Below are positions 26,032 through 34,586 of a stretch of 41,963 nucleotides of DNA, piece by piece. This stretch comes from an uncultured Bacteroidota bacterium (lineage in GTDB: Bacteria; Bacteroidota; Bacteroidia; Chitinophagales; Chitinophagaceae). The stretch spans positions 1 through 41,963 of the forward strand of contig CAIYKV010000108.1 of NCBI GenBank assembly GCA_903926855.1, in the 5' to 3' direction. Numbering within the stretch: the first letter of the stretch is position 1; each line of letters opens with the position of its first letter. The notes below the pieces were generated by a model. That model worked only from the letters and a program-made list of their open reading frames with translations, ran no database searches and had not been told where the DNA came from. The position numbers and the translations under genes were made by a program.

Positions 26032-27210
26032 ATGACAAAAGTGTACCTAAGGAAAAAGATCGCTCCAAGAATTGCCAATGGCCATCCCTGGATCTATGGA
26101 AATGAAGTGGATCATATTGAGGGTCCGGTTGAGGGTGGGGAGATCGTGGAAGTGTATTATGGACCGGATAAATTTGCCGGCAAAGGATATATCAATCCAA
26201 AATCGCAAATATTGGTGCGTTTGCTGACCCGGAAGAATGAGCCGATAGATGATGCTTTTTTCCTGAGGCGGATCAAAGAAGCCTGGCAGTATCGTCAAAA
26301 AATCGGCCTTACCGAAAACTGCCGCCTCGTATTTGGCGAAGCAGATCAATTACCCGCATTGGTGATTGATAAGTTTAACGATTATTTTGTTTTACAGACC
26401 CTTTCACTGGGGATGGATAAATGGAAACCCGCCATCATTCAATCACTCGAAACCCTGTTTTCTCCAAAAGGTATTTATGAACGAAACGATGTGCCGGTAA
26501 GGGAACTGGAAGGGTTACCACAGCAGAAAGGTTTTTTATCAGCCCCTTTTACTACACGGATCCTGATCAAAGAAAATGGTTTGCAATTGTATGTGGATGT
26601 AGAGAACGGACAAAAAACAGGCTATTTCCTTGATCAGCATTTAAATAGAAAAGCGATTCAGCATATTGTAAAAGACGCAGAAGTACTTGGCGTTTTTACT
26701 TATACAGGTAGTTTTGAAGTGCATGCTGCTCATTATGGAGCGAAATCGGTAGTGGGTCTGGATATTTCAGACAATGCTGTTTTACAGGCAAATGAAAATG
26801 CAAAATTAAACGGACTGGAAAATATCTGTCGTTTCGAAGCCATGAATGCTTTTGATGTATTGAAACAATGGGCCAAAGAAGGAAAAAAATATGATGTGGT
26901 GATGCTGGACCCGCCCGCATTTACCAAGAGCCGGGAAAATATTCAAAAAGCCCTCACCGGTTATAAAGAGATCAATCTTCGCGGAATGAAACTTTTGCGA
27001 AATGGAGGGTTTTTGGTTAGCTCCAGTTGCACCAACCTGGTTAGTCCGGAACAATTCATTCACACCATTGAACAAGCCGCATGGGATGCCAAAAAAAGAA
27101 TTCGCCAGGTTTGCTTTCAACAACAATCACCCGATCATCCCATTATACCGGGAATGGAAAACACGAATTACCTGAAATTTTTAATTGTGGAAGTAACGGA
27201 TAGAAATTAA
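26032..27210 (+). CDS. Class I SAM-dependent rRNA methyltransferase, RlmI-like
   Basis: A 392-residue enzyme of the RlmI/YccW family, which methylates cytosine C5 of 23S rRNA (in E. coli C1962). The PUA domain occupies 1-75 (VYLRKKIAPRIANGHPWIYGNEV), the middle is an EEHEE-type domain, and the Rossmann domain from about 180 has motif I VLGVFTYTGSFEVHAA (218-233), GLDISDNAV and the catalytic-site DPPAFTKS (293-300), with a later SSCTN. The exact target nucleotide in this organism is inferred from the family. ATG 26032 starts right at the conserved N-terminus. It converges on the small type IX cargo-like gene with a gap of 6 bp. Confidence 0.93.
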   Translation: MTKVYLRKKIAPRIANGHPWIYGNEVDHIEGPVEGGEIVEVYYGPDKFAGKGYINPKSQILVRLLTRKNEPIDDAFFLRRIKEAWQYRQKIGLTENCRLVFGEADQLPALVIDKFNDYFVLQTLSLGMDKWKPAIIQSLETLFSPKGIYERNDVPVRELEGLPQQKGFLSAPFTTRILIKENGLQLYVDVENGQKTGYFLDQHLNRKAIQHIVKDAEVLGVFTYTGSFEVHAAHYGAKSVVGLDISDNAVLQANENAKLNGLENICRFEAMNAFDVLKQWAKEGKKYDVVMLDPPAFTKSRENIQKALTGYKEINLRGMKLLRNGGFLVSSSCTNLVSPEQFIHTIEQAAWDAKKRIRQVCFQQQSPDHPIIPGMENTNYLKFLIVEVTDRN

Positions 27211-27216
27211 TGCAGC

Positions 27217-27567
27217 TTATTTGGCCACCTGAAATTTACCCGATTCGATAATTCTGCCGCTCTGGTCGCGGAGTTGATAAACATATAATCCGCGAAAATA
27301 ATTTTCATCCAAAGTGATCGTCATCTTCGAATCAGTAATATGCGTTTCATTCATCTTCTTACCAATGAAACTATATATCTGTAAAGTATAGGTTTTGTCA
27401 ACGGTTTTGTCGAAGATAAAATTGATAAAACTGGTAGCAGGGTTGGGATAAAAATGAATCACCTTATCCGGATCGTCGGGAAAGGATACAGCAGGTTTAT
27501 TATCTGCAATATAACTGCTGACAATAACAAAACCCAGTAATAAGATGATTAAGTAGCTTTTGCGCAT
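27217..27567 (-). CDS. Small protein made of a signal peptide and a type IX C-terminal sorting domain
   Basis: The open frame reaches 27612, but ATG 27567 (MRKSYLIILL) gives a clean signal sequence, so the protein has about 116 residues. After a short linker (about 25-36) the whole mature chain is a Por-secretion-tail-like domain: VIHFYPNPATSFINFIFD, YTLQIYSFIGKKM and GLYVYQLRDQSGRIIESGKFQV, the usual YPNPA start and the terminal KFQV strand. There is no cargo domain. It may be a free-standing sorting-domain protein or a remnant of a larger secreted gene. It converges with the RlmI-like gene. Its own promoter is not evident. Confidence 0.8.
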   Translation of the reverse strand: MRKSYLIILLLGFVIVSSYIADNKPAVSFPDDPDKVIHFYPNPATSFINFIFDKTVDKTYTLQIYSFIGKKMNETHITDSKMTITLDENYFRGLYVYQLRDQSGRIIESGKFQVAK

Positions 27568-27642
27568 GGGCATTATATACATAAAACTACCCAAACAATC
27601 CGATTTAAGCAAATAGGCTGGTAAAATTTTAACATCTGAAGG

Positions 27643-27677
27643 GGGTCACTAGTCATTTACTAAATGACCAATGACCC
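27643..27677. repeat. Hairpin upstream of the sorting-domain gene
   Basis: A 16-bp stem with two mismatches: GGGTCACTAGTCATTT (27643-27658) and AAATGACCAATGACCC (27662-27677), loop of three bases. It has no following T-run, so it looks more like a repeat word than a terminator for the peroxiredoxin gene, which ends at 27715. Confidence 0.6.
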
Positions 27678-27714
27678 TTTCTATGACTTACCACTTAGAA
27701 CCTATTACTTATTA

Positions 27715-28188
27715 CTATCCTAAAGTAGCCAAACACCCCTGTATCGCTGCAAAATCCGGAAGATCGCCCGGAGTAGCACATACTTCTGCATACTGGATAG
27801 TTCCTTCTTTATCAATTACAAAAGCAGCACGCTTGCTTACGCCTTGCATTCCAAAAGCAGGGAATGTATCATATAATACGCCAAAAGCTTTGGCCGCGTC
27901 TTTATTAAAATCGCTTAACAATGGAAAATTCAGGTTTTGTTCTGCTTTGAATTTCCCCAATGAGAATAAAGAATCTACCGATACACCAAATACATTTGCA
28001 TTCGTATTATTATAGATGCCGATATTATCTCTCACATTACACAGCTCTGCAGTGCAAACGCCTGTAAAAGCCAATGGAAAAAATAAGATCACTACATTCT
28101 TTCCTTTTTGATCTGCCAATGATACCGGATTTTTATCCGTATCAAATAATGTAAAATCGGGTGCTTTTTCGCCTACTTGCTTACTCAT
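27715..28188 (-). CDS. Peroxiredoxin (AhpC/TSA-type)
   Basis: A thiol peroxidase of 157 residues that reduces hydrogen peroxide and organic peroxides. The fold starts VGEKAPDFTLFDTD, and the active-site loop is LAFTGVCTAELCNVRD, with the peroxidatic cysteine in TxxC followed by a second cysteine five residues later. Two further cysteines lie near the C-terminus (VCATPGD, QGCLATLG). That arrangement suits an AhpE- or BCP-like enzyme; which cysteine resolves is not settled. ATG 28188 is the natural start. The gene is separate from the CoA-transferase genes by a repeat-filled gap at 28207-28385. Confidence 0.93.
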   Translation of the reverse strand: MSKQVGEKAPDFTLFDTDKNPVSLADQKGKNVVILFFPLAFTGVCTAELCNVRDNIGIYNNTNANVFGVSVDSLFSLGKFKAEQNLNFPLLSDFNKDAAKAFGVLYDTFPAFGMQGVSKRAAFVIDKEGTIQYAEVCATPGDLPDFAAIQGCLATLG

Positions 28189-28206
28189 AAATGGTTTTTT
28201 ATTTAA

Positions 28207-28385
28207 AATTAGTATGTCAACTTTGTAAAGATACGAAGGATGTTGGGGATTAGCTATTGGGGGTTGGCTGTTGGCTGTTGGCTATTGGCGGTTGGCTATT
28301 GGCTGTTGGGGATTGGCTGTTGGCTTTTTTTTTGACTTTTGACTTTTGATTTTTGACTTTTGCTTCCCCCAACGACCAATTACCC
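28207..28385. repeat. Intergenic word repeats (TTGGCTATTGGC and TTTTGACTTTTGAC)
   Basis: From about 28240 to 28330 the sequence alternates GGTTGGCTGTTGGC, GGCTATTGGC and GGGGATTGG, followed by a TTTTGACTTTTGA tract to 28360. No gene. It resembles the block at 2753-3105 and is not a clean tandem repeat: the words vary in order and in one or two bases. Confidence 0.8.
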
Positions 28386-29045
28386 TTATCCCAGCTTCAT
28401 CTCCGGTACAAAATCAGGTATCAACAATCTGCCGGCTGTTTTGGATTTGATTTCTTCTATGCTTACACCCGGGGCGCGTTCTTTTAAAACAAATCCCTGC
28501 TCAGTAATATCCAATACTGCTAATTCGGTAACTACTTTTTTTACACAGCCAACACCTGTTAAAGGAAGACTGCATTTAGGTAATAATTTGCTTTCGCCTT
28601 TTGGATTGGTATGCATCATGGCCACAATAATATTTCTGGCACTGGCTACCAGGTCCATGGCACCGCCCATTCCTTTCACCATTTTACCGGGGATCTTCCA
28701 ATTGGCAATATCACCTGTATCGCTTACTTCCATGGCACCTAATACGGTAAGGTCTATTTTACCTGCGCGGATCATGCCAAAACTTTCGGCGCTGTCAAAG
28801 AATGAACCACCCGGAACCAGGGTAACCGTTTCTTTTCCTGCATTGATCAGGTCCGCATCAACCGCTGCCTCTTCCGGATAGGGACCCATACCCAATATTC
28901 CATTTTCGCTTTGAAAAATAACCGTCATACCCTCAGGTATATAATTGGATACCAGGGTGGGAATGCCGATGCCCAGGTTCACATACATACCATCTCGCAT
29001 TTCTAATGCAATTCTTTTGGCAATGGCGTATTTATCTAAAGACAT
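28386..29045 (-). CDS. scoB: 3-oxoacid CoA-transferase subunit B
   Basis: Beta subunit of a heteromeric class I CoA-transferase that moves CoA between succinyl-CoA (or acetyl-CoA) and acetoacetate or similar 3-oxoacids. 219 residues. The catalytic glutamate is in [14 protein letters not shown], and the chain also shows [13 protein letters not shown] near the N-terminus and [16 protein letters not shown] with [14 protein letters not shown], the family pattern. It lies 42 bp downstream of the A-subunit gene and shares its strand. Enzyme class is certain; whether the substrate pair is succinate/acetoacetate is inference. Confidence 0.95.
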   Translation of the reverse strand: MSLDKYAIAKRIALEMRDGMYVNLGIGIPTLVSNYIPEGMTVIFQSENGILGMGPYPEEAAVDADLINAGKETVTLVPGGSFFDSAESFGMIRAGKIDLTVLGAMEVSDTGDIANWKIPGKMVKGMGGAMDLVASARNIIVAMMHTNPKGESKLLPKCSLPLTGVGCVKKVVTELAVLDITEQGFVLKERAPGVSIEEIKSKTAGRLLIPDFVPEMKLG

Positions 29046-29087
29046 GGAGAGTAATTAAAAATTAATTATTGAATAGGATGTATTCAA

Positions 29088-29780
29088 CTATAGTTTTACT
29101 GTTTTCTTTTCGATTCGTTTTTCGTAATTTTTTCCTTCAAATATTCGATGTACATATACGCCGGGAACATGGATCTGGTCGGGGTCGAGTTCGCCGGGTT
29201 GTACAAGGTGTTCTACTTCTGCGATGGTGATATCTCCGGCTTTGGCCATGGAGGTTGAAAAATTACGGGTGGTTTTACGGAATACCAGGTTGCCCAGGGT
29301 ATCTCCTTTCCAGGCTTTTACTATCGCAAATTTTGCATGCAGTGCATGTTCCATCAGGTACATCTTGCCATCAAATTCACGGATCTCTTTTCCATTCGCA
29401 ATTTCGGTTCCATATCCGGCGGGAGTAAAAAAAGCGGGGATGCCCATTCCGGCCATTTGAATTCGGGTAGCCAGTGTGCCTTGTGGAATCAGGTCTACTT
29501 CCAGTTCTCCGCTTAATAACTGACGTTCAAATTCTGCATTCTCTCCTACGTAGCTGCTCATCATTTTCTTTATCTGGCGGGTCTTCAGTAATAAACCCAG
29601 ACCAAAATCATCAACCCCTGCATTATTTGAAATACAGGTGAGATCACGCACGCCTTTTTTTACAATAGCGGAAATACAATTTTCGGGAATGCCATTCAAT
29701 CCAAAACCACCCAGCATCAGGGTATCCCCATCAGCCAGATCGAAGATGGCTTCATCTGCATTCTGAAATAATTTATTCAT
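29088..29780 (-). CDS. scoA: 3-oxoacid CoA-transferase subunit A
   Basis: Alpha subunit of the same CoA-transferase, 230 residues. The glycine-rich GGFGLNGIPENCI near the N-terminus and ISNNAGVDDFGLGLLL are the conserved CoA-transferase A segments, followed by MSSYVGENAEFERQLLSGELEVDLIPQG and PAFFTPAGYGTE. ATG 29780 gives the typical MNKLFQNADEAI start. The pair scoA-scoB forms a simple operon; upstream is the DUF4296 gene, whose 3' end lies 35 bp away on the same strand, so a longer transcript cannot be excluded. Confidence 0.95.
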   Translation of the reverse strand: MNKLFQNADEAIFDLADGDTLMLGGFGLNGIPENCISAIVKKGVRDLTCISNNAGVDDFGLGLLLKTRQIKKMMSSYVGENAEFERQLLSGELEVDLIPQGTLATRIQMAGMGIPAFFTPAGYGTEIANGKEIREFDGKMYLMEHALHAKFAIVKAWKGDTLGNLVFRKTTRNFSTSMAKAGDITIAEVEHLVQPGELDPDQIHVPGVYVHRIFEGKNYEKRIEKKTVKL

Positions 29781-29815
29781 ATAGCAAGTATTGAATTCGA
29801 CCAGGCGGGTCTAAA

Positions 29816-30199
29816 CTAAATAGCCGGCTTCGCCTGACCGTGATTATTATCTTCTAATTTTCTCTTGGCATGGATTCCATATTGTTCTACAGAATCCATC
29901 AATACCTTCATTTCCAGCGGATGTGCTTCGTAATATTGTAAACTGTTATAAAACTGATCGCGCTTGATAGCGTGTATAGAAAACACCTGTTCATACAAAC
30001 GGATATTCTCATGTTTCGTTTTAGCTAATGTATCTTTTGCTGTGGTTAACAGGTACCATTCATCTGCTTTCATCAAATCCCACATCACCATCTTCATCCT
30101 GTCAATTTCCATGGGTTTTTCTTTAGCAGGTCCCAGGTGACAACTACTGATCAGGCTTACACAAATGATTACAAAGAGTATTCCAGTTCTTTTTCTCAT
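29816..30199 (-). CDS. DUF4296 lipoprotein
   Basis: A 127-residue protein of the Bacteroidota family DUF4296, no known function. Lipoprotein signal: basic start MRKRTG, hydrophobic ILFVIICVSLI, lipobox SSC at about 18-20. The body is helical, with IDRMKMVMWDLMKADEWYLLT and YEQVFSIHAIKRDQFYNSLQYYEAHPLEMKVLMDS, the family landmarks. It starts four bases inside the end of the PorD-like gene (ATGA), so the two are translationally coupled and probably work in the same envelope process. Type IX secretion is possible but not shown. Confidence 0.88.
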   Translation of the reverse strand: MRKRTGILFVIICVSLISSCHLGPAKEKPMEIDRMKMVMWDLMKADEWYLLTTAKDTLAKTKHENIRLYEQVFSIHAIKRDQFYNSLQYYEAHPLEMKVLMDSVEQYGIHAKRKLEDNNHGQAKPAI

Positions 30200-31119
30200 T
30201 TTAGTTCCTGTTTGTAAAGTGGCGCATTTACGATATCTAGTTCGGTGATGAGTTCAATCAATTTTGTTTTCTCTTCATCACTACCTTTTCTGAATATCCC
30301 AATCAGTTCCTGTGCCCTACCCTGAAAAAAGAACTGTAAGATCATGGTATTGGGATTCTCTCTGTTAAACGCCTGCAATTGTGCCAGGCTTTGTAATATA
30401 TTCTTTCTGCCCTCTGGTTCATTTTCGTACAGTTTATCCAAACCTGAACGATAGTATTTATAGATGGCATCATGTATAATATTATAGCGTGTATTGATCA
30501 GGTTTTCGTTTAACCAATATCGGTTTCGTACACCATCAAATACTTTCCATCCGCTGATATATTTCCCTTCAGGCGAATTATTGATAATATTCTGTGCTTT
30601 CCGGTAAAACTCATCTCCTCCTTTGGGTGAGAAAGAATCATAATCCAACCCGAGAATCATATACGCGTAATAGGCAAAAATGGCTGGCAAATTGGCCACA
30701 GAAGCATCTGTTCCCTGTACCCGGTTCTCATTGAATTCAACGGGTTGAAATTCTACATACTTAAATGCCACATCCGCATCCAGGTAATTCACCAGTGCCG
30801 ATTGGTAAGAGGTATTGAATATCGGGCGGGCAGTTTGTACTGTAAGGGTGGCTTTATAATTATTGGTTTCCAGGATACTTTCTACACTCAGGATAAAACT
30901 GCAAACGATCTTCTCATTGGATTGAAACTGGCCATTGGTCCATCTCCTCGAATTCATCAAATTGTTCAGCTGTGTTTGGAGCGTAGTAAATATTTTTTTA
31001 TCTACTGTTGAATTGATTCCACGGGATAATACCGTTACACGGGCCTGTAATTCCTGCGAAAAAGCAGCCGGTACTGCCAGCAAAAAAGAAAGAGAGAATA
31101 TGATCAGTTTTTTATGCAT
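30196..31119 (-). CDS. porD: PorD-like type IX secretion protein (DUF4835)
   Basis: A 307-residue periplasmic protein with a signal peptide (1-21, ending PAAFSQE). The family DUF4835 is called PorD and is needed for type IX secretion in some species; the precise role is unsettled. Visible landmarks: VLSRGINSTVDKKIFTTLQTQLNNLMNSRRWT, VEFNENRVQGTDASVANLPAIFAYYAYMILGLDYDSFSPKGG and the helical C-terminal half. It lies downstream of rpoZ across 160 bp that hold a terminator. In many Bacteroidota a coaBC gene sits between rpoZ and this gene, and it is absent here. A near-consensus TATCTTTA box lies at 31147-31154. Confidence 0.88.
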   Translation of the reverse strand: MHKKLIIFSLSFLLAVPAAFSQELQARVTVLSRGINSTVDKKIFTTLQTQLNNLMNSRRWTNGQFQSNEKIVCSFILSVESILETNNYKATLTVQTARPIFNTSYQSALVNYLDADVAFKYVEFQPVEFNENRVQGTDASVANLPAIFAYYAYMILGLDYDSFSPKGGDEFYRKAQNIINNSPEGKYISGWKVFDGVRNRYWLNENLINTRYNIIHDAIYKYYRSGLDKLYENEPEGRKNILQSLAQLQAFNRENPNTMILQFFFQGRAQELIGIFRKGSDEEKTKLIELITELDIVNAPLYKQELK

Positions 31120-31228
31120 CCGGATGGCGATAAATGAATCACGGTTGTAAAGATACCAATGTTCGGCTTACCTGAAAAAGGAACCACAGATTTCAATCTT
31201 TGACAGCCAAACCCTGACTGAAGCTAAC

Positions 31229-31259
31229 AAAAAACGACAGTTCATCACTGTCGTTTTTA
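31229..31259. terminator. Terminator after rpoZ
   Basis: Stem ACGACAGT (31234-31241) with ACTGTCGT (31247-31254), loop TCATC, flanked by A-run and T-run. Reads as an intrinsic terminator on both strands and ends the bamD-rpoZ unit 21 bp beyond the rpoZ stop. Confidence 0.85.
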
Positions 31260-31279
31260 ATAATTTGGAAAGATTTAGC

Positions 31280-31624
31280 TTATCTGAAGAGATCGTTATC
31301 GTTATTTCTTCTATGGTATACTTTCCCCTCCATAAATTCCTGGGTGGCTAAAATAGCCGGGTTCGGCATTTTTTCATAAGCCCTTGAAATTTCAATCTGC
31401 TCTTTGTTTTCATGAATTTCTTCCAGACTGTCTGTATGACTGGCAAACTCTTCCAGTTTATTATGCAATTCTTCTCTCAGAGAAATATTGATCTGGTTAG
31501 CTCTTCTGGCAATGATTGCGATAGACTCGTACAGGTTACCTGTTTTTGATTTAATATCAATCAGGCTTTTTGTTTCAACAACACTGGCGGTATTAGCGCT
31601 CATTTGCCTTCTTAGTTTGCTCAT
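31280..31624 (-). CDS. rpoZ: RNA polymerase omega subunit (Rpb6-like)
   Basis: Small subunit that assists assembly and stability of RNA polymerase. 114 residues in the Bacteroidota form: SLIDIKSKTGNLYESIAIIARRANQINISLREELHNKLEEF carries the conserved Rpb6/omega core, and the C-terminus ends with FMEGKVYHRRNN. The start ATG at 31624 overlaps the end of bamD by 32 bp, which indicates translational coupling. The neighbourhood bamD-rpoZ is the usual Bacteroidota order. Confidence 0.92.
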   Translation of the reverse strand: MSKLRRQMSANTASVVETKSLIDIKSKTGNLYESIAIIARRANQINISLREELHNKLEEFASHTDSLEEIHENKEQIEISRAYEKMPNPAILATQEFMEGKVYHRRNNDNDLFR

Positions 31625-32420
31625 TTTTCAGGTTTTTTAAGAAATTATTGGTTTGTGTTTTTACTTTATTTACTTCATCCAGGTGCTTGCTGTCTGCATA
31701 GCGCTCTGTAAAATCGTTGCACTCAAAAAGTACTTTTTCGAAGCGCTCTCTTTGCTTCTCTTCGTAACTCATCTCAGCATATTTATAATAGGCTTTGATC
31801 ACTAACACCTTGTATTCATCCCCTTTTTTGGAATCAGGGTAATTATCAGAAACAGAAGCAAATGCTATGGCCGCTGCTTTGTAAAAACCCAGATTATAAT
31901 AGAGTTCCGCACTCAGGTATTCTTTTCTTTCCAGTTTCTCCCTGCATTTATCAATGATTTCTGTCGCTTCTTTTAATCTGGCGGAAGAAGGGTGTGTATT
32001 GATAAAAGCCTGCATCAACTGCATGGTTTTATTCGTATTGGTCTGATCCAGTTCTACTTTGGGTGATTGCCTGAAATAGCAAAAAGCCCGCATATAATCA
32101 CATTCTTCGTTCTTAGGACTGGTAGGAAAATTCTCAACAAATGTTTTGAAAAGATTTTCCGCATTCAGATAATCCTTCTCGTAATAATAAGAATACGCAA
32201 ACTTATAGTACATATCCTCATACCGTGTGGTTCCTTTTACATAAGGAAAGATGTCTTCATACAATTGCTGGGCGTAACCATATTGTTTTTTAGCATAAAA
32301 CTGTTCCGCCATTTTGTATTTGTACTCGTAATCCTTACTCTTCAGGATCTTACCAAACTTAGTAGAACAGGAAGACGCAAGTATCACCACCGATATTAAA
32401 AAAAGTACAATTCTATTCAT
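31593..32420 (-). CDS. bamD: Outer-membrane assembly lipoprotein BamD
   Basis: Member of the BAM complex that inserts beta-barrel proteins in the outer membrane. The frame reaches 32432, but a TAnnTTTG box covers that position; ATG 32420 gives the lipoprotein signal MNRIVLFLISVVILASSC with lipobox ASSC. The mature chain of about 255 residues has TPR-like repeats (AEQFYAKKQYGYAQQLYEDIFP, YAYSYYYEKDYLNAENLFKTFVENFP, AYYKYAEMSYEEKQRERFEKV). It is followed directly by rpoZ. Length is normal for the family in Bacteroidota. Confidence 0.93.
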   Translation of the reverse strand: MNRIVLFLISVVILASSCSTKFGKILKSKDYEYKYKMAEQFYAKKQYGYAQQLYEDIFPYVKGTTRYEDMYYKFAYSYYYEKDYLNAENLFKTFVENFPTSPKNEECDYMRAFCYFRQSPKVELDQTNTNKTMQLMQAFINTHPSSARLKEATEIIDKCREKLERKEYLSAELYYNLGFYKAAAIAFASVSDNYPDSKKGDEYKVLVIKAYYKYAEMSYEEKQRERFEKVLFECNDFTERYADSKHLDEVNKVKTQTNNFLKNLKNEQTKKANER

Positions 32421-32429
32421 ACAAGTTGG

Positions 32430-32437
32430 CAAAATTA
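32430..32437 (-). promoter_or_regulatory. Putative -7 box for bamD-rpoZ
   Basis: Reads TAATTTTG on the minus strand, a match to TAnnTTTG. It ends about 10 bp before ATG 32420, which predicts a very short leader and argues against the upstream in-frame ATG at 32432. Confidence 0.5.
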
Positions 32438-32608
32438 GTTATTTGCGGGCAATTTATGACCACAGATTTTGCTTTAGGCTTTTGGGTAGTTAAGAATTAC
32501 CTAAAACCCTTGAATATCGAATATTGAACAAGGAATGTAGAGCTGAATAAGTAGATCATCCGATAATTCTACACTGACAACTCGATATTTTATTTTTTTT
32601 AATACATC

Positions 32609-32636
32609 AAAAAAGCTGCTTTTCAGCAGCTTTTTT
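32609..32636. terminator. Terminator after rpsA
   Basis: Stem AGCTGCT (32614-32620) with AGCAGCT (32625-32631), loop TTTC, with six A before and six T after. It lies 22 bp beyond the rpsA stop and can also end transcripts from the right strand. Confidence 0.9.
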
Positions 32637-32657
32637 GACTATTTAGTGGGGGAAAGC

Positions 32658-34556
32658 TTATTTATCGCCTTCTCCTTCCTGTAATTTGGCTTTGATTTCT
32701 GCCAGCGCTCCCAGATCACCCAGGGTTGCTTTTTCTACTTTAGCCTGGATATTTTTCACCGCTTTCTTGGTGTTATCCGATTCTGTTTTGGCTTCTTTTT
32801 TGGCAGCTTCTTTTACCTCAGCTTCCTGCTGCTCCCAGATACGTGCATGACTTAACACGATCCTTTTTTCATTGCGATCAAATTCGATCACCATGAACTG
32901 GGCGGTTTCATCAGCCTGAACCTGTTTGCCATCTTCCTTATTCAGGTGACGGTTAGGGGCAAATCCTTCCAATCCGTATTGTAACTGCACCAGGGCACCT
33001 TTATCGTCTTTACGGGTAACCGTTCCTTCATGGATAGTACCAACGGCAAAAGTATCTTCCAGTGCGTTCCAGGGATCTTCTTCCAGTTGTTTATGTCCCA
33101 ACTGCAGTTTGCGGTTTTCTTTATCAATACTTAAGATAATGATATCGATCTGCTCGCCTACTTTGGTGTAATCAGTTGGGTGATTGAAACGTTTTAACCA
33201 ACTCAGATCGCTGATATGGATCATACCACCAATACCGGGTTCCAGTTCAACAAATACGCCATAAGGAGTGATGTTTTTAACCAGTCCTTTGTGTTTGCTG
33301 TTTTCAGGGAATTTGGTTTCGATCGTATTCCATGGATCCTGGCTCATTTGTTTGATGCTCAGGCTCATTTTACGTGAGTCTTTATCCAGGGTTACCACTT
33401 TCGCTTCATACTCATCGCCCAATTTGAAGAATTCCTTCGCATTAATCGGAGTATTGGCCCAGGTAATTTCAGATACGTGTACCAGTCCTTCAACACCAGG
33501 CTGAATTTCCAGGAATGCACCGTAATCTTCAATATTCACCACTTTACCTTTCACTACGCTACCTTCTGCCAAACCTTCAGGCAATACATCCCAGGGATGC
33601 GGGGTAAGTTGTTTCAGGCCTAAGCTGATACGTTTTTTGTCGTCGTCGAAATCCAATACCACCACTTGTAATTTCTGGTCCATCTTCACCACTTCGCTTG
33701 GGTGAGAGATACGTCCCCATGAAATATCGGTGATATACAATAAACCATCTAATCCACCCAGGTCCATAAACGCACCAAAGTCTGTGATGTTTTTCACAAC
33801 ACCTTCCAGTACCTGGCCTTTTTCGAGTTTGCTCATGATCTCGGCACGTTGTGCTTCGATATCGCTTTCTATCAGGGCTTTATGAGATACAACTGCATTC
33901 TTAATGGCTTCGTTAATCTTAACCACTTTAAATTCCATGGTTTTACCTACAAACTGGTCGTAATCAGTTACAGGCTTCACATCAATCTGGGAACCTGGTA
34001 AGAAAGTTTCCATACCAAATACATCTACGATCAATCCACCTTTTGTTTTGCTGGTTACAGTACCGGTAATTACTTCGCCGGTCTTATGTACTTCCACAAT
34101 TCTTTCCCATGCACGGTAAATGCGGGCAGATTTGCGGCTCAGGTGCAGGTTACCACCCCTGTCTTCTTTTTCTACTACCATTACTTCCACATCATCACCG
34201 ATCTTCAATCCCTGTACATCACGGAATTCGTTCAATGATACCAATCCATCACTTTTAAAACCGATGTTAACTACTACATCTGTTTTCGTTAAGGCCACAA
34301 CGGCACCTTTTACGATTTCACCATCTTCAATCTGAACAAAAGTGTCATCATACACTTTGTCGTATTTCATTCTTTCTGTTTCTGCATAATGACTCACATT
34401 ACGTTTGTCAATGCTCCAGTCGAAATCATCATGCGCGGTTTCAATCACCGGCGCTGATACAGGTGCATTTGTTGTCGCAGTAGTAACTTCTGCAGCTTCT
34501 GTGGCTGTAGCGTTCTCCTGTGCATCTGCGTTTAGTTGTTTGTTAATGAATTTCAT
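32658..34556 (-). CDS. rpsA: 30S ribosomal protein S1
   Basis: A ribosomal protein that unfolds and docks mRNA on the 30S subunit. Six S1 (OB-fold) repeats span roughly residues 80-555, visible in the recurring VVNIGFKSDGLVSLNEF, GGLIVDVFGMETFLPGSQ, ITDFGAFMDLGGLDGLLYITD, IEDYGAFLEIQPGVEGLVHVSE, ITPYGVFVELEPGIGGMIHISD and KGALVQLQYGLEGFAPNRHL. The N-terminus (1-55) is a low-complexity alanine/threonine-rich tail that is longer than in E. coli, and the C-terminus is lysine-rich. The frame opens at 34589, but ATG 34556 (MKFINKQ) is preferred because the promoter box covers the former. It is flanked by a strong terminator downstream. Confidence 0.96.
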   Translation of the reverse strand: MKFINKQLNADAQENATATEAAEVTTATTNAPVSAPVIETAHDDFDWSIDKRNVSHYAETERMKYDKVYDDTFVQIEDGEIVKGAVVALTKTDVVVNIGFKSDGLVSLNEFRDVQGLKIGDDVEVMVVEKEDRGGNLHLSRKSARIYRAWERIVEVHKTGEVITGTVTSKTKGGLIVDVFGMETFLPGSQIDVKPVTDYDQFVGKTMEFKVVKINEAIKNAVVSHKALIESDIEAQRAEIMSKLEKGQVLEGVVKNITDFGAFMDLGGLDGLLYITDISWGRISHPSEVVKMDQKLQVVVLDFDDDKKRISLGLKQLTPHPWDVLPEGLAEGSVVKGKVVNIEDYGAFLEIQPGVEGLVHVSEITWANTPINAKEFFKLGDEYEAKVVTLDKDSRKMSLSIKQMSQDPWNTIETKFPENSKHKGLVKNITPYGVFVELEPGIGGMIHISDLSWLKRFNHPTDYTKVGEQIDIIILSIDKENRKLQLGHKQLEEDPWNALEDTFAVGTIHEGTVTRKDDKGALVQLQYGLEGFAPNRHLNKEDGKQVQADETAQFMVIEFDRNEKRIVLSHARIWEQQEAEVKEAAKKEAKTESDNTKKAVKNIQAKVEKATLGDLGALAEIKAKLQEGEGDK

Positions 34557-34562
34557 ACAATA

Positions 34563-34583
34563 CCCGAGGGTTTTATTTCGGGG
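34563..34583 (-). promoter_or_regulatory. Hairpin at the 5' end of the rpsA leader
   Basis: CCCGA and TCGGG (34563-34567 with 34578-34582) form a 5-bp stem in the leader, between the predicted transcript start near 34582 and the ATG at 34556. This could protect or regulate the message, for example by S1 autoregulation (inference). Confidence 0.35.
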
Positions 34584-34586
34584 CAG

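Noticed and set aside
28360..28881. 173-codon plus-strand frame opposite scoB
   Set aside because: Serine/threonine/proline-rich shadow of the well-conserved CoA-transferase B gene.
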